NCBI GenBank assembly: GCA_030697525.1
Contig: JAUYPW010000011.1
Coordinates: 1 to 39,041 of the forward strand
From: a bacterium
GTDB taxonomy: Bacteria > Patescibacteriota > Minisyncoccia > Sungbacterales > HO2-52-23
Reading direction: 5' to 3'
Length of the DNA stretch: 39,041 nucleotides
A program made the translations under genes and the position numbers. The notes under the pieces are model-generated. The model saw only the letters and a list, made by a program, of their open reading frames with translations. It was not told the DNA's origin and made no database searches. Positions 26,862-36,278 of the stretch are shown piece after piece (the first letter of the stretch is position 1; each line of letters opens with the position of its first letter).

Positions 26862-27731
26862 TTAGATAATTTTATGTTCTGCTTTTGTTCTTTCTTCAAC
26901 TTTTTTTAACTCCTCCAAAAACTTTTTGGCCTCATCCGGTTTGGGAGGCTTGCCATGCCACAGAAAATCAAACTCAATTTCTTTAACTCCTTTGCCGGGA
27001 ATGGTGTGCGCCATAATTAAAGTCGGTTTTTCATAAATATTTTTAGACTCCTCCACCGCATCCACAAATTCACGAATGTTGTTGCCGTCTATTTCAATCA
27101 CATGCCAGCCAAAAGATTTGTATTTATCAGCCAAAGGTTCAAGCGGCATTATGTCCTCGGTCATGCCGTCTATCTGAATGTTGTTTCGATCAATCACTCC
27201 GATTAAATTATTCAGTCTGTATTTGGAGGCAAACATAGCCGCTTCCCAAGTATTGCCGGCCTGCTGTTCGGCATCCGACATCAAACAAAAAACTCGTAAA
27301 GTTTTTTTATCCATTTTAGCGCCATAAGCCATACCTGCGGCCTGACTCAAGCCGGAGCCCAAAGGACCCGAGGTAGTCTCAATTCCGGGAAGCCTTTCTC
27401 TTTCCGGGTGTCCTTGCAGACGCGAGCCGAATTTCCGCAAAGTTTTTAATTCTTCAATCGGAAAATACCCAGACATGGCCATCACTACATATCTTATGGG
27501 GGTTATGTGCCCGTTGGATAAAATAAGTCTGTCTCTTTCGGGTAAGTCCGGATTTTTAGGGTCGTGATTTAAAATATGAAAATAAAGAGCGGTAAAAATA
27601 TCCGCCATGCCCAGAGGCCCCGCGGTATGCCCTGATCCGGCCTCCACCAGCATTTCAATCAAAAGCTGACGAGCCTGATTGGCTTTCAATTCCAATTCTT
27701 TTAATTTTTCGTCGTGAATAGTGTGACTCAT
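26862..27731 (-). CDS. Transketolase, N-terminal (TPP-binding) subunit
   Basis: 'EAGSGHTAGPLGMADIFTALYFHILNHDP...RDRLILSNGH', 'GDSN-like ...IGVIDRNNIQIDG'. Confidence 0.92.
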   Translation of the reverse strand: MSHTIHDEKLKELELKANQARQLLIEMLVEAGSGHTAGPLGMADIFTALYFHILNHDPKNPDLPERDRLILSNGHITPIRYVVMAMSGYFPIEELKTLRKFGSRLQGHPERERLPGIETTSGPLGSGLSQAAGMAYGAKMDKKTLRVFCLMSDAEQQAGNTWEAAMFASKYRLNNLIGVIDRNNIQIDGMTEDIMPLEPLADKYKSFGWHVIEIDGNNIREFVDAVEESKNIYEKPTLIMAHTIPGKGVKEIEFDFLWHGKPPKPDEAKKFLEELKKVEERTKAEHKII

Positions 27732-28675
27732 TTGTTTTGTAGTAAATAGGCATAAGCGGATAAGGCAGCTTTTACTCCATCACCCATGGAAATATTATTT
27801 TGTTTAAACGGATCATCCGTTACATCCCCCGCGGCAAAAATTCCTGGGTAACTGGTGGTGGCGTATTTGGAATCAATTTTTACCTGCCCCCATTTATCCA
27901 ATTCTACCAAGTATTTTGCCATTTCAGAATTTGGCACAGAGCCTATTTCTATAAAAACACCTTCTACTTTTAACTCTTTTTCCTCCCCGCTTAAACGGTT
28001 TTTATAAATCAAACCGGTTACAAATTTATCCCCGTTTACTCTGACAGTTTCTGTATTAAAAATAATTTCTTTCAGCTTGGGATTTTTCTTAATTTCTTCT
28101 TGAGTTATCGGATCGCCCTTAAGCTTTTCGGAGTATTCCAGCAGGTATATTTCCTCCGCGTAAGGAAAAAGATCCTGCACGGCTTCAAGCCCCGCGTTTC
28201 CCCCACCCACTACCGCCACTTTTTTTTCTGCAAAAAGAGGCGCGTCACAGGTGGAACAATAAGCCACGCCTTTGCCGTCAAACTCTTTTTCACCAGGTAT
28301 ACCTAACTTTCTGCGCCTGGCTCCAGCGGTTAGAATTATAGTTTTTCCCTCGTATTTATTACCCTTGTCGCTGATCACCTCAAAAATACAGTTTTGTTTG
28401 TCGGGTTGACAGTTTAAAGTTTTAATACCAACCGCCAGTTCAGGAGCTTTTATATCTACATCTGTAGGAAAATTACGTACATGATCTTCCATTTTTTTAG
28501 CCAAATCAAAACCAGAGATGTGTTTTTCCCCGATCCAGTTCTGCACATCGTCTGATACAATAGACTGCCCTCCGAAAGATTCGGTGATTAGTAAAGTCTT
28601 TAACTTCTTGCGGGCAGTATATACCGTAGCCGCACACCCCGCCGGCCCACCGCCGATTATGATCACGTCGTACAT
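27728..28675 (-). CDS. trxB: Thioredoxin reductase
   Basis: 'DVIIIGGGPAGCAATVYTARKKLKTLLI', 'VAYCSTCDAPLF' CxxC, 'VAVVGGGNAGLEA', 'GIFAAGDVTD'. Confidence 0.9.
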   Translation of the reverse strand: MYDVIIIGGGPAGCAATVYTARKKLKTLLITESFGGQSIVSDDVQNWIGEKHISGFDLAKKMEDHVRNFPTDVDIKAPELAVGIKTLNCQPDKQNCIFEVISDKGNKYEGKTIILTAGARRRKLGIPGEKEFDGKGVAYCSTCDAPLFAEKKVAVVGGGNAGLEAVQDLFPYAEEIYLLEYSEKLKGDPITQEEIKKNPKLKEIIFNTETVRVNGDKFVTGLIYKNRLSGEEKELKVEGVFIEIGSVPNSEMAKYLVELDKWGQVKIDSKYATTSYPGIFAAGDVTDDPFKQNNISMGDGVKAALSAYAYLLQNK

Positions 28676-28698
28676 ATATATAATTTACCACCCGCGCA

Positions 28699-29658
28699 TC
28701 AAGCTATCAATCCTTTAAATTTCTCTACCATGGGAACTTGTTCCGGATCAAGGCCGTACTCGCCCGCCAAATAAAAAGATACCCAGTCGGACAAGATAAG
28801 AGAGGAAAATATTTTATGAAAATGGTTCTGTCCGGATAGTCTTATTTTCTCCACCTTAAGTCTTTTTTGAACAAAAAGATCAGCCATTACACTCATTCTT
28901 TTTTGTACCCGAGGGTGGTCGTATGAGTCCTCCAGAAACAGAAAATAAAATTTTTCAGAAAGCGTAGGAATTTCAAAACTGTTTATCTCGTTGTGATTCA
29001 TCTCCGGTATTACGTTGCAAAAAGCCGGTGCTTTGGCATTTTCATTTATTTTAGTTTTCCAATTATAGGCCACCGCCCACTTTTTAGCAGAAGAATAAAT
29101 AACCAGTATCTTTCCTTTTGCTTTTTCAGCTAAATTTTTGCCGAGATCCTCAAATTCTCCCGAACTTAAACTTTGAGATAAGCCCTCTGCTTCAGCAAAA
29201 AGTTTGTCATCCCCAATTAATTTTACCAAAGCCATAAAGCTCAAGCCAAGAGCCGATCTTGGCTGTAAATCCCAGTCGGGAAGCTGTATAAGGGGCAGTT
29301 TGTTCTCTCTGGCAATTTCCAGAAGTTTTCCGCCAACCGCGATACAAGCAACGGCAAGCCTTTTTTCCAAAGCCGTGTTTAGACTGTCTATAACTTCTTC
29401 CGTGTTTCCGGAGTAGGAACTTGCCACCACCAAAGATTTAGACAAAATCTCCTCCGGCACATTTGGCAGGCCGTAATCCATGTGGACAAATATCTTGGAT
29501 TCGTATTCTGGTAAAGTTCTCAAAATATCTGCCGCCAAATGCGACCCTCCCATGCCGCAAATTATAAAATAGGAAAAACCACCCAGTTGATCTTTGTTTT
29601 CTACAATCGGCTGATAAGTAAACTGCTTTGGAAAATTTTTTATGGAATCTATGAACAA
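28699..29658 (-). CDS. Bifunctional phosphoglucose/phosphomannose isomerase-like (SIS domain)
   Basis: 'FIICGMGGSHLAADILR', 'VVASSYSGNTEEVIDSLNTAL', 'EMNHNEINSFE'. Confidence 0.82.
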   Translation of the reverse strand: MFIDSIKNFPKQFTYQPIVENKDQLGGFSYFIICGMGGSHLAADILRTLPEYESKIFVHMDYGLPNVPEEILSKSLVVASSYSGNTEEVIDSLNTALEKRLAVACIAVGGKLLEIARENKLPLIQLPDWDLQPRSALGLSFMALVKLIGDDKLFAEAEGLSQSLSSGEFEDLGKNLAEKAKGKILVIYSSAKKWAVAYNWKTKINENAKAPAFCNVIPEMNHNEINSFEIPTLSEKFYFLFLEDSYDHPRVQKRMSVMADLFVQKRLKVEKIRLSGQNHFHKIFSSLILSDWVSFYLAGEYGLDPEQVPMVEKFKGLIA

Positions 29659-29660
29659 AG

Positions 29661-30785
29661 TTAGGATTTTGCGCTTAGAATTTTCTTTTTAGCTATTTCC
29701 ATCGCCACTTCTCTCGGGTTTTTATTGTACCGCATACTTTTCTCCAAAACCACCTTTGTTGTTTTGGTAATTTTTTCCTCCACCAGTTTAAACATTTTCT
29801 CTGCAGAATATCCTTTGTATTCGGCATAAGAAGAAATAACTCCTCCGGCATTAGCCACAAAATCCGGCACAATCAAAACATCTTTTTTAAAAAGCTCTTT
29901 TTCAATTTCCTCCCCCATGGGGATATTTGCCCCTTCCACAATTATCTTAAATTTCAGATCTTTTTTATTACTATCATTTATTACATCCGTAACCGAAGCT
30001 GGTATCAAAATATCAGCCTTAATTTTCCAAAAATCCTCCGGCCTTATATGCTGTTTGGCTGGATAATCCTTCAGGCATAGATCCTTTTTAATTATTTTGT
30101 CTATTATTTTATCGTCCAATCCGTTTGGATCAAAAACACTGGCCGTAGAGTCGGCCAGCGCAATAATCCGTACTCCTGTACCTCGCAAAAACTTATAAGC
30201 AAAACTGCCGACATTACCAAATCCGTGGATAATGGCCGTGGTTTTTTTAATATCTAAGCCGGCCACACGGATAGCCACCAAAGTAGACTGCGCTACCCCG
30301 AAACCAGTGCTTCCCATCTCGTGAGGAATACCGCCGGAGCAACACATCTTCCCCGAATCTTTATTAAAACACAAGCTTTTCGGCTTGCCGGTAGCCGAAT
30401 TGCACTTACCCGTAGCTTCCACAAACCAACTCATTTCTTTTTCACCGGTATTTATATCCGGCGCAGTTATATATTTTTTAGGAGTTAGCGGCTCCAGCGC
30501 GCGGGCAAAAGCCTGAACATATTTTTTTTTGAGAGTATCCGGTCCTCCGGGCCATATTATCCCGCCCTTTCCTCCCCCAAAAGGAACGTCCGCCAAAGCA
30601 TTTTTCCAAGTCATGGTACGCGCCAGCCTAAAAACTTCGTCTTCAGTCACATTTTTGGTCATCCTGAATCCTCCTTTCCCGGGACCTAAAACAGTATTAT
30701 CAATAACCAAAAACCCCCTCATTTCTGTTTGGGGGTCGTAAACTCTCAAAATATATTCCGGACCAAATTCGTCGTAAGAAATCAT
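29661..30785 (-). CDS. Glu/Leu/Phe/Val dehydrogenase (glutamate dehydrogenase-like)
   Basis: 'GPGKGGFRMTKNVTEDEVFRLARTMTWKNALADVPFGGGKGGI', 'IHGFGNVGSFAYKFL', 'VPDFVANAGGVISSYAEY'. Confidence 0.9.
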   Translation of the reverse strand: MISYDEFGPEYILRVYDPQTEMRGFLVIDNTVLGPGKGGFRMTKNVTEDEVFRLARTMTWKNALADVPFGGGKGGIIWPGGPDTLKKKYVQAFARALEPLTPKKYITAPDINTGEKEMSWFVEATGKCNSATGKPKSLCFNKDSGKMCCSGGIPHEMGSTGFGVAQSTLVAIRVAGLDIKKTTAIIHGFGNVGSFAYKFLRGTGVRIIALADSTASVFDPNGLDDKIIDKIIKKDLCLKDYPAKQHIRPEDFWKIKADILIPASVTDVINDSNKKDLKFKIIVEGANIPMGEEIEKELFKKDVLIVPDFVANAGGVISSYAEYKGYSAEKMFKLVEEKITKTTKVVLEKSMRYNKNPREVAMEIAKKKILSAKS

Positions 30786-30795
30786 GGCTAGAAAC

Positions 30796-31032
30796 TTATG
30801 GCAGGTTTAAAACTTTCTTAAGTTCCGGTTCATCGAAACCGATTATGACCTTGCCGTCTATATCAATCACCGGCACACCCATTTGCCCAGATTTCTGGAT
30901 CATCTCGTCTCTGGCGTTGGCGTCTTTGGCCACATCCAGTTCTTCATACTCAACATTATTCTTCTTAAAAAACTCTTTGGCCATCTTGCAGTAAACACAA
31001 GTAGTGGTTGTATAGATTTTAACCTTAGCCAT
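30796..31032 (-). CDS. Glutaredoxin
   Basis: 'VKIYTTTTCVYCKMAKEFFKKNNVEYEELDV', 'GQMGVPVIDIDGKVIIGFDE'. Confidence 0.92.
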   Translation of the reverse strand: MAKVKIYTTTTCVYCKMAKEFFKKNNVEYEELDVAKDANARDEMIQKSGQMGVPVIDIDGKVIIGFDEPELKKVLNLP

Positions 31033-31037
31033 AAAAA

Positions 31038-31805
31038 TTATTTTTTTATATTTTCTAACTCTTCCTCAATTATCGTCTTAAATCCCGGCATCATTTCATT
31101 CCCTTGAGGATAGTCTTCGTATGGTATGGCGCCGGTTACTAGGCGTCCATTTACAAAAGTTGCCGGAGTCCCGGTTACTCCAAAACTTTGACCGCTTTGC
31201 AAATCTTTACCAACTTCGGTGGCATATTTGCCGGAATCTAGACAATTATTAAATTTATTTGTATCCAAACTAAGTTCCGTGGCCCATTTTTTATAATTGT
31301 TCAGAGATAACTTATCCTGGCGGTTGTAAAGTAAATCATGATAAGCCCAGAATTTACCCTGCTCATCCGCGCATTCGGAAGCCTCCGCCGATTTTTGCGC
31401 TTCCGCGTGAATTGAGCTTAAAGGAAAGTCTCGGTAAATAAGTTTTGCTTTTCCGGTTTTTATATAATTTTCAATCACCTGCTGTTCTGTGGTCTGGAAA
31501 AACCTTTGGCAGAAAGGACACTGGAAATCTCCAAATTCCACGATAGTAAGTTTGGCATCTGGACTACCAAGCACCGGATCATCGTCTGCCAACAAATTCA
31601 TATCTTTCACGGGATCAATAGCTTTCCCACTAGCGGCGAGTCCTTTTTTACCAGCAACCGTCTCTCCTTGCGGCTTATTTATAAAAATAATCGCTCCGGC
31701 GATAATTATGCCGGCCAATAAAATAGAGCCGGCAATCACCATGTTCGGATTACCGCCTGATTCATTCTTAGATGCCGAATTTGAAGTTAATATATCTTCT
31801 TCCAT
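31038..31805 (-). CDS. DsbA-like thioredoxin-domain protein, membrane anchored
   Basis: N-terminal TM; 'LTIVEFGDFQCPFCQRFFQTTEQQVIENY', 'FGVTGTPATFVNGRLVTG'. Confidence 0.9.
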   Translation of the reverse strand: MEEDILTSNSASKNESGGNPNMVIAGSILLAGIIIAGAIIFINKPQGETVAGKKGLAASGKAIDPVKDMNLLADDDPVLGSPDAKLTIVEFGDFQCPFCQRFFQTTEQQVIENYIKTGKAKLIYRDFPLSSIHAEAQKSAEASECADEQGKFWAYHDLLYNRQDKLSLNNYKKWATELSLDTNKFNNCLDSGKYATEVGKDLQSGQSFGVTGTPATFVNGRLVTGAIPYEDYPQGNEMMPGFKTIIEEELENIKK

Positions 31806-31818
31806 AATTTTTCTATAT

Positions 31819-33057
31819 CTACTCTACCATCGAGATATCCTTCAAGTCAAAATCAAAACTTGTTAGTCTATCTTTATATAAATCTAACTTGGTTTTACTC
31901 TCTATTAGTTTCGTAAGTAGGATTTTGTCTTTAAAACAATTTATCAAAACAGCCCCCACCAAAACCCCCTGCCGCAAGAAAAATCTCTCATAAAGATGCT
32001 GATACATATCATAACGAACGACACTGTCTATTCCCTCTTTTTCTCCACAATCTCCAAGAGCCGTTATCTGAAATCCCAGGTTGGTTATGGAGTAGGCTGA
32101 AACCGCCCGGAAAGCTTCTTTAGAACCCATCATGTTTAAGCCCGCTTTTTGCCCCTGCAAAAAAGAATTGGTCCAGTTACCCACAGATCTAGGCCTTTCT
32201 AAGATGACATCATAAAATTCGGCCACGTCTCCCGCCGCCCAGATATTTTTTTGATTGGTTTCTAAAAATTCATTAACCCGTATCCCCGCCTTACTTGATT
32301 CTATCTTTGTTCCAGCCAAAAATTCCAGATTTTTGTCCAAGCCTATACCCACAGCAACAGCATCGGCCTCTAAATTATGCCCCAGACGAGTTACTGCACC
32401 GATTTCCCCAGTTGCCAGCATACTCATAGATTCAACCGCGTCTCCGGTAAGTATTTTTATGCCATGCCTCTCGAAATTTCTATGAAGAATCTCGCCACCA
32501 TTTTTCTCTACTAATTTGCAAAAGAAAAATGGCCTATCAAGCAAAAGAGTTGGAGAGATGTTGTTAAGGGTAAAAACCTCTAAAAATTCAAGGCCGATAA
32601 AAGAACCCCCGATAACGATTGGTTTTTTTATTTTAGACAGATCGATCTTTAATCTGTCTGTATCTTCAATGGTCTGCAGACGATACACCAGAGACTGAAC
32701 ACCGTTTTCCCCCCAAGGTTTTACTTTGCCACCGCTTGATATTAGAAGCTTCTCATACCCCAATCTTGTACCGTTTTCCAAAGTAACTGTTTGTTTTTCT
32801 GTATCTATGCCGGCAACTTTCTGATCAAGTCTCAAATCTATATTCTTCTCATAAAAATCCCTCTGGGCGCGCAGAAAAAGCTGTTCTCTTTTTATTTTGT
32901 TTTTTAAATAATGAGGAAGAAGAACCCGGGAATAGAGAAGATAAGGCTCCTCGCCTATTATACCGATTGTTGCCCTGGTATCTGCTTTACGTATAGTTTC
33001 TGCCGCCGTGACCCCGGTAATTCCCCCTCCGATTATAAGATATTGATAACTGTTCAT
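31819..33057 (-). CDS. NAD(P)/FAD-dependent oxidoreductase
   Basis: 'YLIIGGGITGVTAAETIRKAD', second Rossmann 'PIVIGGSFIGLEFLEV', 'NIWAAGDVAEF'. Confidence 0.88.
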   Translation of the reverse strand: MNSYQYLIIGGGITGVTAAETIRKADTRATIGIIGEEPYLLYSRVLLPHYLKNKIKREQLFLRAQRDFYEKNIDLRLDQKVAGIDTEKQTVTLENGTRLGYEKLLISSGGKVKPWGENGVQSLVYRLQTIEDTDRLKIDLSKIKKPIVIGGSFIGLEFLEVFTLNNISPTLLLDRPFFFCKLVEKNGGEILHRNFERHGIKILTGDAVESMSMLATGEIGAVTRLGHNLEADAVAVGIGLDKNLEFLAGTKIESSKAGIRVNEFLETNQKNIWAAGDVAEFYDVILERPRSVGNWTNSFLQGQKAGLNMMGSKEAFRAVSAYSITNLGFQITALGDCGEKEGIDSVVRYDMYQHLYERFFLRQGVLVGAVLINCFKDKILLTKLIESKTKLDLYKDRLTSFDFDLKDISMVE

Positions 33058-33064
33058 AACTTAT

Positions 33065-33093
33065 TTTACACAAAACGTGTCTAATTATATAAT
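33065..33093 (+). promoter_or_regulatory. Promoter TTTACA-N17-TATAAT
   Basis: TTTACA 33065-33070, 17-nt spacer, TATAAT 33088-33093, about 50 bp upstream of ATG 33144. Confidence 0.65.
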
Positions 33094-33143
33094 AAATTTG
33101 GATAATAATCCATCTTTAATTTAATAATTAATAACTTATTTTT

Positions 33144-34349
33144 ATGACGAGTTCACTTTTTGCAGGCGTAATCGCGCTTGCCGTACTCCTCGAAGGAGCT
33201 AATTTCTTAAGCGGGGGCAGTCTGCAGTTGGCTGCTTTGCAAAGAATTGCCCAAGCCGAACAGCAGACAACTTCCACCACAGACCACACCTCATCTGGAA
33301 CCACTTCTTCGGCGCCAGCTACGACGGATACTTCTACTACTTCTTCCGCGCCGACTCCGGCCACCGCCACCCAGCCAGCCACAACCGAACCGACGCCAAC
33401 CACCCAAACACCGTCTCAAACAACACCATCGCCGACCAATCAGGCACCGCAGCCATCACAACCCCAAGGACAGGGTCATGAAGGGCAAGGGCAGTTTTCT
33501 CAAGACATACCAGATAGAGAAGAGTATTTCGACCCAAGAGAAATAAAACAAGTATTACGAGAAATCAAAGATCTTAGATCACAAATAAAGCAGTTGGGAA
33601 GACAAGCCAAGAAGTTGTCTTCCGCCGCCGAAGAAACAGCTATACTTTCTAAAGTCTCCGGAGAACTGGATCAATTTCAATCTCTAATTTCAAGTAACTC
33701 TCAAAATAATTCTATTTTGCGTGAAGCTGTTCAAGACTTTCGTGATAATCAATACTGGGAAGTGCTGAACAAAATAAGAGCCAAGGTGGAACTACCCCAA
33801 CAGTTAAAACAAATGGGAACTTCACTGAAAAGAGTGGAAAAGGTTTTGGCCAATAAATCCGTGCAGAATATTGGCCTGGATATAGCTAAAGCACAATCGG
33901 TAGTAGCTGAAATGAGACAACATTATGACGCCGTTCAAAATCTTTATAGTAGTGGGGAACTGGATGAAGCTATGCAGGAAATGCAGTTCTTCCACGAAGG
34001 GGGTCATCCGGGAGAGATTGAAGGCACGATCTATAGAATCAGAGACATTAAAAACATGCTGAAAAAAATTAAAGATACCACTATTCAAGCCGAGGTTGAC
34101 GGAGTTTTGCAGGAAGTTGTGGATAAATTTAATGCCGGAGAATACCGCGACGCGCGGGAAACTATGGATGAATATGCAGATGATTTGATGCGTTTAATCC
34201 AATCTTTCACTAGACCAAGTTTTCGCGGAGGACCGAGTCAGGAAAGCATGAATAAAATAAGAAATCTGGAAAATCTTATAAAAAGTAAATTGGAGACGGA
34301 AGGAAACAGGGATAGCAACTACAATCCCTTCTCTGCCCCTAAGAAATAG
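33144..34349 (+). CDS. Secreted protein with Thr/Pro-rich linker and helical C-terminal region
   Basis: Signal-like N-terminus, low-complexity T/P/S/A/Q stretch, then charged helical sequence; followed by a strong terminator. Confidence 0.7.
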   Translation: MTSSLFAGVIALAVLLEGANFLSGGSLQLAALQRIAQAEQQTTSTTDHTSSGTTSSAPATTDTSTTSSAPTPATATQPATTEPTPTTQTPSQTTPSPTNQAPQPSQPQGQGHEGQGQFSQDIPDREEYFDPREIKQVLREIKDLRSQIKQLGRQAKKLSSAAEETAILSKVSGELDQFQSLISSNSQNNSILREAVQDFRDNQYWEVLNKIRAKVELPQQLKQMGTSLKRVEKVLANKSVQNIGLDIAKAQSVVAEMRQHYDAVQNLYSSGELDEAMQEMQFFHEGGHPGEIEGTIYRIRDIKNMLKKIKDTTIQAEVDGVLQEVVDKFNAGEYRDARETMDEYADDLMRLIQSFTRPSFRGGPSQESMNKIRNLENLIKSKLETEGNRDSNYNPFSAPKK

Positions 34350-34352
34350 CTC

Positions 34353-34383
34353 AAAAAAACCCCGCTGACCAGCGGGGTTTTTG
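34353..34383 (+). terminator. Rho-independent terminator (potentially bidirectional)
   Basis: AAAAACCCCGCT-GACC-AGCGGGGTTTTT. Confidence 0.85.
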
Positions 34384-34394
34384 ATTACAAAAAT

Positions 34395-35453
34395 CTAGAA
34401 TATTCTGCTTATGTCTTTGAAAGTAACCAAAACCATTAAAATAAGTAACAGGGTAAAACCTATAGCATGAGCCGCATTTTCCCATTTGGGGTCTATTTTT
34501 TTTCTTCGCAGCTTCTCAATCACCAAAAATAAAACTCTTCCTCCATCCAGGGCCGGAATAGGTAAAAAATTTAAAATGGCTAAATTCACCGATAGCAGAC
34601 CGGCCAGTTGCAACAAATAGCCAAGCCCCAATTCCCGCGAATCTCCGACCATCATAAAAATGCCGACCGGCCCGGAAACAGCCACTGAAGTTTTTTGCTC
34701 TAAAATAAGTTCTTTCAGGATAAAAGCTAAGCCGCTGATAGTTAGAACAATGCTCCGCCCAAGAGTCTTCAGCCCTTCCCACGGCGCCATGTACCAGGAA
34801 ACAGCTTCTGTAGTGATCCTTGCCAAAGCTATACCCATAGGCCCTTCGCCTGAAGGATATTCGGCTCGCGGAATTATGTTTATATTTAAAGTCCCTTTCC
34901 CTCGTTTTATAACCAAAGTAATTTCCTTTCCTCCATATTTCTCCGAAAAATCTCTGACATGCTGTTCTTCGGTGATTATTCTTTGTTCTACTTCAGCTAC
35001 TATCTGTAAAATCTGATCGCCAAATTTAAGTCCGGCTTTTTCTGCCGGAGATCCGGGCAGAACCCCAGCCACAGACACTGGAACAGATGCGTCTTCAGTT
35101 GCCTGTGGCAAACCAGCTAGACTTCCGCCGCTGAAAAAAATCCAGGCCAAAACCACATTCATTCCCACTCCGGCAGATAAAATTATAAATCTCTGCCACG
35201 CCGGACGAGAAATAAAGCTATCGCGATTACCCTCTCCCTCGCCGTGCTCTCCGAATATTTTTACAAAACCGCCGAAAGGCAGAAGGTTTATGGAATATTT
35301 AATTCCATTTTTTGTTTTTGACCAAATTTTAGGAGGAAAACCAAAACCAAACTCTTCTACCTTTACTCCAAGTTTACGTGCAGAATAAAAATGCCCCCAC
35401 TCGTGAGCTAAGATAAGCACGCCTATAAGAATTAAAACCAAAAAAATAGTCAT
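34395..35453 (-). CDS. rseP: Site-2 protease family zinc metalloprotease (M50, RseP-like) with PDZ domain
   Basis: 'LAHEWGHFYSARKLGVKVEEFGFGFPPKIW' HExxH; PDZ 'GSPAEKAGLKFGDQIL'; 'FLPIPALDGGRVLFL'. Confidence 0.92.
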   Translation of the reverse strand: MTIFLVLILIGVLILAHEWGHFYSARKLGVKVEEFGFGFPPKIWSKTKNGIKYSINLLPFGGFVKIFGEHGEGEGNRDSFISRPAWQRFIILSAGVGMNVVLAWIFFSGGSLAGLPQATEDASVPVSVAGVLPGSPAEKAGLKFGDQILQIVAEVEQRIITEEQHVRDFSEKYGGKEITLVIKRGKGTLNINIIPRAEYPSGEGPMGIALARITTEAVSWYMAPWEGLKTLGRSIVLTISGLAFILKELILEQKTSVAVSGPVGIFMMVGDSRELGLGYLLQLAGLLSVNLAILNFLPIPALDGGRVLFLVIEKLRRKKIDPKWENAAHAIGFTLLLILMVLVTFKDISRIF

Positions 35454-36181
35454 AAATTATTATTTTGTAAATGTATAAGATATTCTACATTTCCTTTATC
35501 CCCTTTAATTGGGGACTCCATCCATTCTACCACTTTCCAATTATTATCCTTTGCCCAGATTATAAAATTTTTCAGCAAATTTTCCCGAGCCTGCTCGTCT
35601 TTTATAACTCCTTTTCTAAGAATTGATCTGTCTCTGGTCTCATATTGGGGTTTAAAAAGGGCAATAACTTTTCCATTTGGCGCCAGGAATTTTCTTACTG
35701 AAGGCAGGATTCCTTCCAAAATGATTAAAGATACATCAATCGTAACCAGTTCCATTTTTTCAGGCAACATTTCAAGTTTGCGTACATCCGTGCTCTCCAA
35801 AGTTACCACTTGAGAATTTTCTCTTAGTTTTAAAGCCAGTTTCCCCCGCGCGGTATCTATGGCGTATACTTTTTCAGCTCCATATTTAAGCAAAATTTCC
35901 ACAAATCCTCCCGTGGCCGATCCGATATCAGCACAGATTTTTCCTTGAACTTTTATCTTAAATTGCTTAACAGCCGCTTCCAGTTTATGAGCTCCCCGAC
36001 CGACATATATCTGCTCCGTACGGACAATTATTTTTGATTCTTTGCGAACGGCCTGCGCCGGAGATACAGCTTTTTGTCCCCCCACTAAAACCTTACCTTC
36101 CGTAACTAAAATAAAAGCATCTTTCTTGTCTTTGGCAAAACCCTGACTGATTAAAATTTCATCCAATCTCTTTTGTCGCAT
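35450..36181 (-). CDS. tlyA: TlyA family rRNA 2'-O-methyltransferase
   Basis: N-terminal S4-like domain 'RLDEILISQGFAKDKKDAFILVTEGKVLVGG', 'SKIIVRTEQIYVGRGAHKLEAA', 'CADIGSATGGFVEILLKYGA'. Confidence 0.88.
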   Translation of the reverse strand: MRQKRLDEILISQGFAKDKKDAFILVTEGKVLVGGQKAVSPAQAVRKESKIIVRTEQIYVGRGAHKLEAAVKQFKIKVQGKICADIGSATGGFVEILLKYGAEKVYAIDTARGKLALKLRENSQVVTLESTDVRKLEMLPEKMELVTIDVSLIILEGILPSVRKFLAPNGKVIALFKPQYETRDRSILRKGVIKDEQARENLLKNFIIWAKDNNWKVVEWMESPIKGDKGNVEYLIHLQNNNL

Positions 36182-36278
36182 TTACCACATTATACATCAA
36201 ATAATTACTACTAAACCCATAAGATTCTGCAAAAATATAGTTTTTCATGTCTAGCTTTAAACTTTAACATTAAAAAAC

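Noticed and set aside
33128-33546. Alternative-frame ORFs over the Thr/Pro-rich region
   Set aside because: Low-complexity ACC/CCA-rich DNA stays open in several frames; the 33144-34349 frame has promoter, signal peptide and terminator.
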